Assembly (NCBI GenBank): GCA_902793285.1
Contig: CADBCV010000010.1
Location: forward strand, 1-62,424
Reading direction: 5' to 3'
From: Oscillospiraceae bacterium
Lineage (GTDB): Bacteria; Bacillota; Clostridia; Oscillospirales; Oscillospiraceae
DNA length: 62,424 nucleotides
The notes below the pieces were generated by a model that saw only the letters and a program-made list of their open reading frames with translations, was not told the origin of the DNA and ran no database searches. A program made the position numbers and the translations under genes. Numbering within the stretch: position 1 is the stretch's first letter; the number at the start of each line of letters is the position of its first letter. Positions 40,544 through 49,779 of the stretch are shown one piece after another.

Positions 40544-43447
40544 TCAAGTTCCCGCGCGTGTGAGTTTCTTGATCGTCTCATACAGGCGCTCCGGCTCCAC
40601 GGGCTTACTGAGATGCGCGTTCATTCCCGCCTGGAGGGAGCGCTGTACGTCGTCGTCGAAGGCGTTGGCGGTCAAGGCGATGATGGGGATGAGCGCGGCG
40701 TCTGCCCTTGGCAGGGCGCGGATGGCGGCCGCGGCGCGGAGCCCGTCCATCACCGGCATACGCACATCCATCAAAATCGCGCCGTAGTAGCCCGCCTCAT
40801 GCCGGGAGAAGGCTTCCAGCGCAGCCTGGCCGTTCTCGGCGCGCTCGGACTTAACCCCGTACATGTCGAGGAGATCGGCCAGCACATCGGCATTGAGGTC
40901 GATGTCCTCCGCGATCAGCACGCGCATCCCCCGGAGGGCCTCGCCGTAGTCCGGCTCCTCCCCGGGGCCGGGAGGGGCGCTGTGCTCGGCGGCGCGGAGC
41001 GTCACGGTCACGGCAAATTCCGTGCCGACGCCCTTCTCGCTCTCTACCCGGATCTCGCCGTTCATCATCTCCACCAGGTTTTTCACGATGGCCATGCCGA
41101 GCCCGGTGCTGCCGTAGCGATTGACGGAGGCGGTATCCTCCAGCGAGAAGGGGTCGAAGATCCGGGCGAGATACGCCTTGCTCATGCCGACGCCGGTGTC
41201 TTTGATGCCGAAGCGCAGCGTGCGAAAATCGTCAAAACGCGCGGTCTCCTCCGCCGTAAAGCTGACGCTGCCGGGGCTGTCGGTATATTTGACGGCGTTC
41301 GAGAGAATGTTCGTAAGTACCTGGCGGAGCTTGGCCTCATCCCCCCGGTAATAGTCGCTGACTTCGTCGGAGCGCGTGAAGGTATAGCAAATCCCCTTTT
41401 CCCGGCACTGGCTCTCGGTGATGCCGCTCACCTGGTCCAGCAGCGCGGTGAGGGAAAACTCCACCTCATCCACGCTCATGCGCCCGGACTCGATGCGGCT
41501 GAGATCCAGGATGTCGTTGATGAGGGACAGGAGGTGCTGCGCGCTCGCGCCGATCTTTTCAAGCTGCTCCCGGGTGCGCGGTTTGAGCTCCGGGTCCTTG
41601 AGGGCGATGCTGTCAAGGCCGATGATGGCGTTCATGGGGGTGCGGATCTCATGGCTCATGTTCGAGAGGAAGCTGGTTTTTGCCCTGCTCGACTCTTCCG
41701 CCAGGAGCTTTTCCCGCTCGATCTGCCGCTCCCGCCTGTGGATCACGCCGTAGATGGAGAAGAGCGTCACCATGGACAGCACCATGAAGCTGATCTGGAT
41801 GATGCTGTTTGCGGTGAGTGCGCTGCTGAAGCTGCTCTTCTGCCGCGCAAGAAAGTCCGCCTCCCGCCGCGTGTCCTGCTGGCTGCGCTCCGCTCCCTCG
41901 TTCTGAAGCTCCTGCACGTAGTAGGCGCTCACCTCGTCGATGCTGCTGCGGGCAAGGTCCGTGGACCTCTCCCGCATCCACACGAGGGAGGTGAAGAAGA
42001 TGAGCGAGAGCGTCACGATCCACACGATCGTGGAGTGGCCGAGTCTCCGCGCCTCGTCCCGCCCCAGCAGATAGCGGAACACGATGAGCCCCAGAAGGCT
42101 CCACAGGGCGAGAATGAGATAGGACTCCCGCGCGAGAGCGGACACGGCCAGAAGGTTCGGCACCAGGTAGTAGAGCAGGAAGACCAGGGAGATCACGACG
42201 CCGATCAGCCCCGTCGCGGTGACGAAGCGGTCGTCGGCCTCCCGCGCCCGCTTGTAGGCGCAGGCGGAGGTATAGGCGTAGACGATGGCGGCACCCACGG
42301 TGGTCACGTCCACGATCCAGCTGACGGCGGTCCTGCCGAAGAGGGGGATGACGACGGACACCGCGAGGATGAGCAGGATCGCGTTCTGCGGCGCGCCGTC
42401 CCGGTTGAGCTTTGCAAACTGCTTCGGCATGAGCCCCTCCCGCGCGAGGGCGCAGACGAGCCTGCTCGCGGCGAAGGTGTTGCCCACAAGCCCGGTGATC
42501 ACGCCGCCCAGCACCGTGAAAACCAAAATCGGCGTCGCGGTGCGGCCAAGGGCCTGGTGCACGGCGTAGAAGGTGGGGGCGGCCTCGGTCCTCTCGAGCG
42601 TGTCCAGCGCCGCGATGTAGGCGGGCCAGCCGGAGAAGCCAGCCGGCACGGTGCTCGCCGCGATCAGGGCCAAAAGCGCGTAGGCGCCCGCCCCTATGAG
42701 CAGGGAGAGGGCCATGATGGGCAGCGCCTTTTTCACGGGGAACTTGAACTCCCCGGCGGCGTGGGAGATGGATTCAAAGCCCACAAAGGCCCAGGGCCCC
42801 ATGGCGACGATGGTGAACACGCCGATGACGGGAGACTTGCCCGGGGCGAAGGCGGGTCTCATGGACGAAAACCCGCCCGGCATGTGCCGGAACACAGCCC
42901 AGGCGCACAGGAGCACCCCGGCGCAGAGCACAAACACCATCACGATCTGCACGAGCACGGCGGCCCTGCGGTTCAAGCACAGAAAGCAGAACAGGGCGAG
43001 CGCCCCGACCGCAAGCAGCACTTCGCCGAGATAGATGTCAAAGCCCGCGATGCGGTAGTGTAGGCCGACCTGGAAGAGATCCCCCAGCAGAAAGCGCCCG
43101 ATCAGCGGAAGGGCGGTGGCGTTGGCCCAGACGATGGCAATATAGCTCAGAAGCAGGAACCACGCGGCGACGAAGCCATGGTCAAAGTCAAAGGTGTTTT
43201 TGACATAGCTGAAGCTGCCGCCCGCGTCGGGATAGCGCCCCATCATATAGTGATAGTTGACGCCCACGAGCAGCATGATAACGGCGCCGATCCCGATGCC
43301 GAGCACGGTGCCGAGCGGGCCCGCAAGCGGCAGGAAGGTGGTGCCTGGCATCATGAACGAGCCCCAGCCGACAGCGCAGCCGAGGGACAAAGCCCAGGCG
43401 CCGAGCGGCGTGAGGAAGGGGCGTGGCGTGGAATTGTTCTGCTTCAT
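40544..43447 (-). CDS. APC-family amino acid permease fused to hybrid histidine kinase and receiver
   Basis: 967 residues from the ATG at 43447, with AAAGGAG upstream. Residues 1-445 form a complete APC-type permease (first helix LGAWALSLGCAVGWGSFMMP; later SISHAAGEFKFPVKKALP). A helix-rich linker and one more membrane span lead to a kinase with SNMSHEIRTPMNAIIG (phospho-His), NILSNAVKYTD, KDTGVGM and GSTGLGMAI, and a C-terminal receiver with ILMDVRMPVMDG. It resembles CbrA-like transporter-kinases but uses an amino-acid permease. No DNA-binding regulator is nearby. It is cotranscribed with the diguanylate cyclase. Confidence 0.92.
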   Translation of the reverse strand: MKQNNSTPRPFLTPLGAWALSLGCAVGWGSFMMPGTTFLPLAGPLGTVLGIGIGAVIMLLVGVNYHYMMGRYPDAGGSFSYVKNTFDFDHGFVAAWFLLLSYIAIVWANATALPLIGRFLLGDLFQVGLHYRIAGFDIYLGEVLLAVGALALFCFLCLNRRAAVLVQIVMVFVLCAGVLLCAWAVFRHMPGGFSSMRPAFAPGKSPVIGVFTIVAMGPWAFVGFESISHAAGEFKFPVKKALPIMALSLLIGAGAYALLALIAASTVPAGFSGWPAYIAALDTLERTEAAPTFYAVHQALGRTATPILVFTVLGGVITGLVGNTFAASRLVCALAREGLMPKQFAKLNRDGAPQNAILLILAVSVVIPLFGRTAVSWIVDVTTVGAAIVYAYTSACAYKRAREADDRFVTATGLIGVVISLVFLLYYLVPNLLAVSALARESYLILALWSLLGLIVFRYLLGRDEARRLGHSTIVWIVTLSLIFFTSLVWMRERSTDLARSSIDEVSAYYVQELQNEGAERSQQDTRREADFLARQKSSFSSALTANSIIQISFMVLSMVTLFSIYGVIHRRERQIEREKLLAEESSRAKTSFLSNMSHEIRTPMNAIIGLDSIALKDPELKPRTREQLEKIGASAQHLLSLINDILDLSRIESGRMSVDEVEFSLTALLDQVSGITESQCREKGICYTFTRSDEVSDYYRGDEAKLRQVLTNILSNAVKYTDSPGSVSFTAEETARFDDFRTLRFGIKDTGVGMSKAYLARIFDPFSLEDTASVNRYGSTGLGMAIVKNLVEMMNGEIRVESEKGVGTEFAVTVTLRAAEHSAPPGPGEEPDYGEALRGMRVLIAEDIDLNADVLADLLDMYGVKSERAENGQAALEAFSRHEAGYYGAILMDVRMPVMDGLRAAAAIRALPRADAALIPIIALTANAFDDDVQRSLQAGMNAHLSKPVEPERLYETIKKLTRAGT

Positions 43448-43532
43448 AAAACAGCGCTCCTTTGACAAAACCCGAGAGGGCGCAAAATCATAAGAGAGGA
43501 AATGATTTCCATATATACTTTCTCAGTATCTT

Positions 43533-43561
43533 ATCATACAAGAAAAGCCTGAAAATGGCAA
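43533..43561 (-). promoter_or_regulatory. Promoter of the permease-kinase operon
   Basis: Minus strand: TTGCCA (43561-43556), 17-base spacer, TATGAT (43538-43533). It is nested in a short AAGCCT/AGGCTT hairpin region and divergent from the GH65 promoter 15 bases away. Confidence 0.7.
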
Positions 43562-43576
43562 GGCTTTTTTCAAGTC

Positions 43577-43605
43577 TTGCGCGGGATAGGCGCCTCTGTT
43601 ATAAT
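43577..43605 (+). promoter_or_regulatory. Promoter of the GH65 gene
   Basis: TTGCGC (43577-43582), 17-base spacer, TATAAT (43600-43605). The same unusual -35 occurs in front of the AAA ATPase gene. Confidence 0.75.
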
Positions 43606-43667
43606 AAGTCGGCAGAAGAAACAAAAGCGGCCGCACGGCCGCGTGATTCGGATGAAATGAGGCGAAA

Positions 43668-45938
43668 ATGATGGCGTCCAAATTCCCTTATGAGGCATGG
43701 CAAATCACGGAGAACGGCTTCTCCCCGCGGGATCTGCGGGAGAACGAATCTGTCTTCGCCCTGGGCAACGGCTTTATCGGCCTGCGCGGCAATCTGGAGG
43801 AGGGCACGGCCTCCGGCGCGGAGACCATCCAGGGCAGCTTTCTCAACGGCGTTTTTGATTCCGAGCCCATTGTCTACGGCGAGAAAGCCTACGGCTACGC
43901 GAAAAACCACGAGACCATCTGCAATGTCATGGACGCGAAGGGCCTTGCGCTCACGGCGGACGGGGAGCGGCTCGATCTCGGCGTCTCGGATGTGCGGGAG
44001 CACCGGCGCGTGCTCGACATGCGCAAGGGCGCCCTCTGCCGCAGCTTTTTCTGGCGCACGAAGAGCGGGGCCCTGCTGGAAGTGCGCTTTGCCCGGCTTG
44101 TGAGCCTTGCCCATATGGAGCTTGCGGCGCTGTCGCTGGAGCTAACATGTCTGGAGGGGGCCTGCGCCCTCCGCCTGGAGAGCGCCCTTGCCCCCGCCGT
44201 GATCGCCGAGGGGGACCCCAACGACCCCAGAAACGCTGCCGGGAAGGACCGCAGTCTCACGCGCGGCAGGGTCCTCGCGGAGGGCAGTCTTCTCGCCATG
44301 GAGCAGAAGACCAAGAACAGCGGCTTTGCGATCTGCTGCGCACTCGAGCACCGGGGCATCCCGGGCAGCGCCCGCGCGACCGAAAACGGCGCCCTCTGGG
44401 AAGCACAGCAGAGCCTGAGGGCGGGGGAGAGCCTGCATTTTGAAAAGAGCATCTGCTACGCCGCGGCGCGCCATGGGGAAGGCCCCGCACTCTGGGAGGA
44501 TACGATCGACGCCTGCCGCAGGGTCCCCGCCTTCGACACCCTCCTCGAAGAGCAGCAGGCCGCGCTGGATGCCTTCTGGGACGGCGTCGGCCTTGAGATC
44601 CGGGGGGACGATGCCCTTTTGCAGGGGCTTCGCTTTAACCTCTTCCATCTCTTCCAGTCCGCCGGGCGCGACGGCAGGCGCAACATCGCCGCCAAGGGCC
44701 TCACGGGCGAGGGGTACGAGGGGCACACCTTCTGGGATACGGAGGCGTATATCCTCCCCGTCTTCCTGCACACGGACCCCGCCCTTGCGCGAAAGCTCCT
44801 CGAGTACCGCTACGCCATCCTCCCGAACGCGCGGGCGCGGGCGCGGGAGCTGGGGCATGAAAAGGGCGCGCTCTATGCCTGGCGCACCATCGACGGGGAG
44901 GAGTGCAGCGCCTATTTCCCCGCCGGCACCGCCCAGTACCACATCAACGGCGACATTGCCCACGCGGTCAGCGAGTATTATGAGGTCACGCAGGATCTGG
45001 ACTTTCTCGCCTCCTGCGGGGCGGAGATCCTGGTGGAGACCGCGCGGCTCTACTGCGACCTCGGCTTTTTCAGCGCGGCGAAGGGCGGGCGCTTCGTCCT
45101 CAACTGCGTGACCGGGCCGGACGAGTATAACGTCATGGTCAACAACAATGTCTACACAAACTGCGTCGCGGAGGAGAACTTCCGCCGCGCGGGGGAGGCC
45201 ATGGCCATCCTGCGGGAAAAGCGGCCGGAGGACTATGCCCGCCTCTGCCGTGACATCGCCTTTGACCCCTGTGAGGCGGAGGCATGGCTTGAGGCGGCGG
45301 AGAAAATGTACTATCCCGCCCCGCAGGACGGCATCTACCCCCAGGACGACGATTTTCTGAGTCGCAAGCCCTGGCCGCTTGACACGATCCCGCCGGAGAA
45401 GCACCCGCTGCTCATGCACTATCACGGTCTCACCATCTACCGCCACATGGTATGCAAGCAGGCGGATCTCATCCTTGCCATGACGCAGTACGGCGAGCGC
45501 TGGACCCTCGAGGAAAAGCGCCGGAACTTCGCCTTCTATGACAGCGTCACCACCCACGACTCCAGCCTCTCCATGGCGGTGTTCTCCATCCTCGCCATCG
45601 AGATCGGCGAGGTGCAGACCGGTTATGACTACTTCATGTCCTCAGCCCGTCTCGACCTTGACGACATGCACCGCAACACCAAGGACGGCCTGCACATGGC
45701 GAACATGGCGGGCACCTGGACAGGGCTTGTGCGCGGCTTCGGCGGGATGCGCGTCAAAGACGGCCTTCTCCGCTTCGCCCCGGTCTGCCCGCCCCAGTGG
45801 GAGGGCTACAGCTTCTGCGTGGGCTACCGCGGCAGAACGATCCGCGTCACGGTGGACAGAGACGGCGCCCGCTACAGCCTCCTCCATGGCGAGCCCATCA
45901 CGATCCAGTCGTTTGATGAGGTGGTACGGCTTGCGTAA
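43668..45938 (+). CDS. GH65 disaccharide phosphorylase (maltose/trehalose/kojibiose type)
   Basis: 756 residues, the family length. It has the N-terminal beta-sandwich with GNGFIGLRGNLEEG and the (alpha/alpha)6 barrel with GHTFWDTEAYILPVF, HINGDIAHAVSEYYEVTQD (HINGDIAHAVSEYYEVTQ) and CVTGPDEYN, where Glu is the general acid. Late motifs are SLSMAVFSI and RNTKDGLHMANMAGTW. These enzymes split alpha-glucobioses with phosphate to beta-glucose 1-phosphate. No beta-phosphoglucomutase gene is adjacent. Substrate specificity cannot be read from the sequence alone. Confidence 0.9.
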   Translation: MMASKFPYEAWQITENGFSPRDLRENESVFALGNGFIGLRGNLEEGTASGAETIQGSFLNGVFDSEPIVYGEKAYGYAKNHETICNVMDAKGLALTADGERLDLGVSDVREHRRVLDMRKGALCRSFFWRTKSGALLEVRFARLVSLAHMELAALSLELTCLEGACALRLESALAPAVIAEGDPNDPRNAAGKDRSLTRGRVLAEGSLLAMEQKTKNSGFAICCALEHRGIPGSARATENGALWEAQQSLRAGESLHFEKSICYAAARHGEGPALWEDTIDACRRVPAFDTLLEEQQAALDAFWDGVGLEIRGDDALLQGLRFNLFHLFQSAGRDGRRNIAAKGLTGEGYEGHTFWDTEAYILPVFLHTDPALARKLLEYRYAILPNARARARELGHEKGALYAWRTIDGEECSAYFPAGTAQYHINGDIAHAVSEYYEVTQDLDFLASCGAEILVETARLYCDLGFFSAAKGGRFVLNCVTGPDEYNVMVNNNVYTNCVAEENFRRAGEAMAILREKRPEDYARLCRDIAFDPCEAEAWLEAAEKMYYPAPQDGIYPQDDDFLSRKPWPLDTIPPEKHPLLMHYHGLTIYRHMVCKQADLILAMTQYGERWTLEEKRRNFAFYDSVTTHDSSLSMAVFSILAIEIGEVQTGYDYFMSSARLDLDDMHRNTKDGLHMANMAGTWTGLVRGFGGMRVKDGLLRFAPVCPPQWEGYSFCVGYRGRTIRVTVDRDGARYSLLHGEPITIQSFDEVVRLA

Positions 45939-46008
45939 AACTGCACTTTATGGAAAAAAGTTCCTCCAGCACCGTAGTAGCTTATAACACCTTAAACTTC
46001 ACATGTCA

Positions 46009-46345
46009 TCCTGAGCGCAAGCGAAGGATCCCCCGGTTGTCTACGGGATTCTTCGTCGCTTCGCTCCTCAGAATGAGAATGACATGAAGTTTTAGTTGAT
46101 AACATCCAGTAGAGGCGGCTGTCAGCCGCCCGCGCGGCGAGAACGAAAGCACAATAAAAATGTTGGGCGAATTCGTATCTTTTTACGAATTCGCCCAAAT
46201 ACATCTATAAACGATAACATTTCCCCGCCGGGCGGCTGATAGCCAATGTCATGAAGTTAAAGCCTGTCATCCTGAGCGTAAGCGAAGGATCCCGTGGTTG
46301 GTTACAATTGGGACGGGATTCTTCGTCGCTATGCTCCTCAGCTGC
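46009..46345. repeat. Nested repeats in a 438-bp gene-free gap
   Basis: Two copies of a TGTCATCCTGAGCG-type palindrome (46009-46087 and 46266-46345; arms AAGCGAAGGATCC and GGATTCTTCGTCGC) flank a family A-variant element at 46112-46244. That element has GGCGGCTGTCAGCCGCC ends and a core TTGGGCGAATTCGTA paired perfectly with TACGAATTCGCCCAA. The 45939-46376 gap holds no gene. Confidence 0.7.
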
Positions 46346-46376
46346 TTTTTCGGTTTTGCCTTAACCGCTCAAGCGA

Positions 46377-47354
46377 TCATTCGCCCGCAGGCTCCTCATT
46401 TTCGTTAAGGAGCTCCGGCGCGAGCTGGAAGCTCTCGACCTGCTCCTCGCCGCCGGGGTTGAAGTTCGCGGGCGCGGCGCTCGGTCCGGCGGAAGCGCCG
46501 GGATTGAAGCCCTCGGGCGCGGCGCTCGGTCCGGCGCTTGCGGCGGACTGGAGACCGGCGGGAGTCTCACCGGGATCATTCACTTCATGTCCCACATGGA
46601 TGGCAATGGCGTTCGGACCGGTGCCGACGCCGGAATCCTCAGGCGCGACGGAGAGCCCTGTTTCGGGGTCAACAACAACGGCGTTGTCCACATCGGGCCC
46701 ATGCACCACCAAACCGGGGAAGAAGAAATCCCAGGCCCAGGGGTTGGCATAGCAGAAGGCGATGATCTGCTCATAGGTCCAATCCTGCCACCAGTATTTC
46801 TTGGGCGCGGGCTGCTCATAGGTCCAGATCCGCGCGACCTCCGTATAAACGGTGCCGTCCGACCCGGTGAAGCACGCCTGCACCTGGTAGCCGTTCATCC
46901 AGGAGGGGATCCCGCTGAGAGAGAGGGTGTCGGTCTTCGTGCCGGAGACAGAAAGCCCGGAGTTGTAGGCGGGAGCCTCGGAAGCCTCCGCGATGACGGT
47001 GGCGTCGGCGTTGGCGATGTACCAGGTGACGGAGCTCGCGTTATCCGCGTGGGCAATAAAGATGCAGGAGCCGCCGTAGGGCACGGACTCGGTATACGGG
47101 CTCTTGGTGACGCGCAGATTCCCGACGGAGCGGACGCTGCTTTTGAAGGGGCCCGCGGGCGTATCGGTCTTCGGCGTGGAGGCGACGCTGCCGTCGGCGT
47201 GGACGACCGCCGTCGCACAGTAGGGGCAGACATTGCTGTCAACGGGGATCTGCCTGCCGCAGATCCGGCAATACAAAACATCCTCCGCAAATACCTCTGC
47301 GCCGAGAGAGAACACCAGTATCAGCGCAAGCAAAAGGCAAAAAACACGCTTCAT
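46377..47354 (-). CDS. Secreted zinc-ribbon protein with repetitive Ala/Pro/Gly tail
   Basis: The start at 47354 (MKRVFCLLLALILVFSLGAE) follows AAAGGTGG and gives a signal peptide. The mature protein starts with a zinc ribbon, CRICGRQIPVDSNVCPYC (two C-x-x-C pairs). Then comes a region with an Ig-like beta segment (GGSCIFIAHADNASSVTWYI), a Trp-rich stretch KKYWWQDWTYEQIIAFCY, and a tail with near-repeats of SAGPSAAPEGFNPG. A zinc ribbon outside the cell is unusual. I do not know its function. Confidence 0.75.
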   Translation of the reverse strand: MKRVFCLLLALILVFSLGAEVFAEDVLYCRICGRQIPVDSNVCPYCATAVVHADGSVASTPKTDTPAGPFKSSVRSVGNLRVTKSPYTESVPYGGSCIFIAHADNASSVTWYIANADATVIAEASEAPAYNSGLSVSGTKTDTLSLSGIPSWMNGYQVQACFTGSDGTVYTEVARIWTYEQPAPKKYWWQDWTYEQIIAFCYANPWAWDFFFPGLVVHGPDVDNAVVVDPETGLSVAPEDSGVGTGPNAIAIHVGHEVNDPGETPAGLQSAASAGPSAAPEGFNPGASAGPSAAPANFNPGGEEQVESFQLAPELLNENEEPAGE

Positions 47355-47507
47355 AAAAACCACCTTTCCAAATAGAGAAAACATGAAACCTGAACGAAAT
47401 GAAAGACATATCTTGCACAGGCCGACACAGCCGGCCGCAATATACAGTCTCATTATAGGCCAAAGCGCCGGGAAATGCAAGTAACAATCCGGATTGTAGC
47501 CCTTCTG

Positions 47508-48383
47508 TTACAGTACGTAAAGACTCTCGTCCCGCGTGTCCTGGGACAGGGGCGCAAGCTCGAGCCTCGCGTATTCCCTGGGGTTCATGCCGACGCTCCT
47601 GCAAAATACGCGGGCAAAGTAGTTGGCGTTGGAGAAGCCGCAGGCGTCGGATACGAACTGCACCGGGTGCTGTCCCTCCCGCAGGAGGAGCTTCGCGTTT
47701 TCAATGCGCACCTGGTTGAGGTATTTTCCCGGCGTCACGCCGATATACTTGCAGAAGCAGCGCGTGAGATATTCCTGGCTCACCTCAAGTCTTGCCGCAA
47801 GCTCCCCAATGCCCTCCAGAAAGGCGTAGTCCCGGCGCAGGATGCCGAGGGCCGCCTCCACCACCGGGGGCACGGCGCGCCCTCCCGCGGGGCCCTTTGT
47901 GCCGGTGCCGCAGAGCGCCATCAGAAGCGTATAGGCGCGGCCGGAGGCTTCCCGCGCCGAGACCTGCCGCCCTCCCTGCGAGAGGAGGGTCCTCAACGCC
48001 CGTTCGGCCGGGCCGCCGCCGCGCTCGAAAAAGAGGCCGCCCTCGGCAAGGCAGCGCGCGAACACCCGGTCGGCAGCGGTACCGCGGAGAGACAGAAGCC
48101 CCAGCTCACAGTCCCCGGCCGGGAGAAGCGCCGCCTCTTCCGCTCCGGGGACGCAGGCCGCCTGCCCGGGGGAGAGGGGAAAGCTCGTCTCCCCGGCCGT
48201 GACACGAACCTCCCCGCTGAGCGGCGTGAGCACCTGCCAGAGCCCCGTATCTGCCGGCAGCTCCAGAAGTGCCCCGCCCCGGAGTGAGAGCGTGCCCGCG
48301 GCGCACACAGCCAAAAGCTCCGAGAGAAAATCTCCCGGAGCTTCGAGCAATGCCGATTGTGTCAGAAAGTCAGACCCGCGCAT
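47508..48383 (-). CDS. AraC-family transcriptional regulator
   Basis: 291 residues: an N-terminal cupin-like sensing domain (VRVTAGETSFPLSPGQAACV) and two C-terminal helix-turn-helices (LAARLEVSQEYLTRCFCKYIG and SDACGFSNANYFARVFCRSVG; each shown in part: LEVSQEYLTRCF, FSNANYFARVF). The ATG shares one base with the stop of the ATPase gene (TGATG), so it is translated with it. Such regulators usually respond to a sugar that the coupled transporter imports. Confidence 0.9.
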   Translation of the reverse strand: MRGSDFLTQSALLEAPGDFLSELLAVCAAGTLSLRGGALLELPADTGLWQVLTPLSGEVRVTAGETSFPLSPGQAACVPGAEEAALLPAGDCELGLLSLRGTAADRVFARCLAEGGLFFERGGGPAERALRTLLSQGGRQVSAREASGRAYTLLMALCGTGTKGPAGGRAVPPVVEAALGILRRDYAFLEGIGELAARLEVSQEYLTRCFCKYIGVTPGKYLNQVRIENAKLLLREGQHPVQFVSDACGFSNANYFARVFCRSVGMNPREYARLELAPLSQDTRDESLYVL

Positions 48384-49483
48384 CAGTGGCAGATCGCAAG
48401 CTCGGTCTCCTTGTCGAAGAAGTGAGCCTTTGCCATGTCCACGGGGATCTTGACGAACTCGTCCTTGGGGCTCTCCACGGAGGAGGACATGCGCACGATG
48501 ACCTTCTGCTCGCCGACGAAGACATAGAGGTTGGTTTCGGCGCCGAGCAGCTCGCAGAAGTCGACCTTGGCGGAGATGCCGTTGTCGGCGGTGAGCTGGT
48601 CGAAGGTGAGGAAGTTCTCGGGACGCACGCCGAGGATGACGGTCTTGCCGATGTAGGGCTTGAGCGCGGCTTCCTTGGCGGCGGGGATCGTGAGCTTGTC
48701 GTTATTGAGAATGGCGACGAGCTTGCCGCCCTCGTTTGCTATCTTGACCTCGAGGAAGTTCATCTGGGGAGAGCCGATGAAGCCCGCGACGAAGAGGTTG
48801 CACGGGGAATCGTACAGCACCTTCGGGGTATCGAACTGCTGGATGATGCCGTCTTTCATGACGACGATGCGGTCGCCCATGGTCATGGCCTCGGTCTGGT
48901 CGTGGGTGACGTAGACGAAGGTGGTGTCAAGGCGGCGGTGCAGGCGGGCGATCTCGGAGCGCATGGAGGTACGCAGCTTTGCGTCAAGGTTGGAGAGCGG
49001 CTCGTCGAGCAGGAAGACGGCGGGGTTGCGGACCATGGCGCGGCCGAGGGCCACGCGCTGTCTCTGGCCGCCGGAGAGGGCCTTGGGCTTGCGCTCAAGC
49101 AGATGCTCGAGGTCGAGGATCTTCGCGGCCTCATGGACGCGCTTGTCGATCTCATCCTTGGGGACCTTGCGCAGCGTGAGACCGAAGGCGATGTTCTTGT
49201 AGACGCTCATGTGGGGATAGAGGGCGTAGTTCTGGAACACCATGGCGATGTCGCGGTCTTTGGGCGGGACCTGGTTTACCAGTCTGTCGCCGATGTAGAG
49301 CTCGCCGCTGGAGATGGACTCCAGACCCGCGATCATGCGCAGGGTGGTGGATTTGCCGCAGCCGGAGGGGCCGACCAGGATGATGAATTCCTTGTCCTTG
49401 ATCTCAAGGTTCAGGTTGGGGACGACGGGCTTGTCGGCGCCGTCATAGATCTTGGTGACGTTTCTGAAGCTGATGGAAGCCAT
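48383..49483 (-). CDS. Sugar ABC transporter ATPase, MsmK/UgpC/MalK type
   Basis: 366 residues with Walker [18 protein letters not shown]-loop [10 protein letters not shown], signature [15 protein letters not shown], Walker [14 protein letters not shown]-loop [10 protein letters not shown] and a C-terminal TOBE/OB regulatory domain. No permease or binding-protein genes accompany it, so it probably energises several sugar transporters, as MsmK does in streptococci. AGGAGG precedes the ATG. Confidence 0.92.
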   Translation of the reverse strand: MASISFRNVTKIYDGADKPVVPNLNLEIKDKEFIILVGPSGCGKSTTLRMIAGLESISSGELYIGDRLVNQVPPKDRDIAMVFQNYALYPHMSVYKNIAFGLTLRKVPKDEIDKRVHEAAKILDLEHLLERKPKALSGGQRQRVALGRAMVRNPAVFLLDEPLSNLDAKLRTSMRSEIARLHRRLDTTFVYVTHDQTEAMTMGDRIVVMKDGIIQQFDTPKVLYDSPCNLFVAGFIGSPQMNFLEVKIANEGGKLVAILNNDKLTIPAAKEAALKPYIGKTVILGVRPENFLTFDQLTADNGISAKVDFCELLGAETNLYVFVGEQKVIVRMSSSVESPKDEFVKIPVDMAKAHFFDKETELAICH

Positions 49484-49532
49484 AGTGTATCCTCCTGTTT
49501 CCTTTTTATTTTGTTTAATTTATAAGCAGTTG

Positions 49533-49626
49533 AAAGAGAGCGGAGTTTGGAGAGTGAAGTTATGGAGCGCCTTCGGCACAATTAAAATTATCGCGAAGCG
49601 ATACCATCACTCCACTCTTCACTCTT
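49533..49626. repeat. MITE-like repeat, family B (second copy)
   Basis: The ends AGCGGAGTTTGGAGAGTGAA and CACTCCACTCTTCACTC are similar to those at 28785-28878, but the inner body (GCGCCTTCGGCACAATTA, TCGCGAAGCGATACC) is inverted relative to that copy. The rest of the 49484-49779 gap carries the next promoter. Confidence 0.65.
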
Positions 49627-49715
49627 TTAATCTATACCTAAGATACCATCCCGGAGGTCAAAACGCAAGCCTATTTTCTTGATAAAAGGATAAATTTTTG
49701 ATCTATTTTTCTCTC

Positions 49716-49744
49716 TTGCCTGGGCGCCGGGGCTATGCTATAAT
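49716..49744 (+). promoter_or_regulatory. Promoter of the ParB-like/BMP gene
   Basis: TTGCCT (49716-49721), 17-base spacer, TATAAT (49739-49744), 36 bases before the ATG at 49780. Confidence 0.75.
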
Positions 49745-49779
49745 ACCAGACAAAAATGTGAGCGTGAAAGGGAACTTTT

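Noticed and set aside
40613-43063. 816-residue open frame on the plus strand
   Set aside because: Antisense shadow of the permease-kinase fusion.
43545-43566. AAGCCT/AGGCTT hairpin followed by T run as a terminator
   Set aside because: It lies between two divergent promoters, upstream of both genes, so there is no transcript for it to end; kept only as context for the promoter entry.
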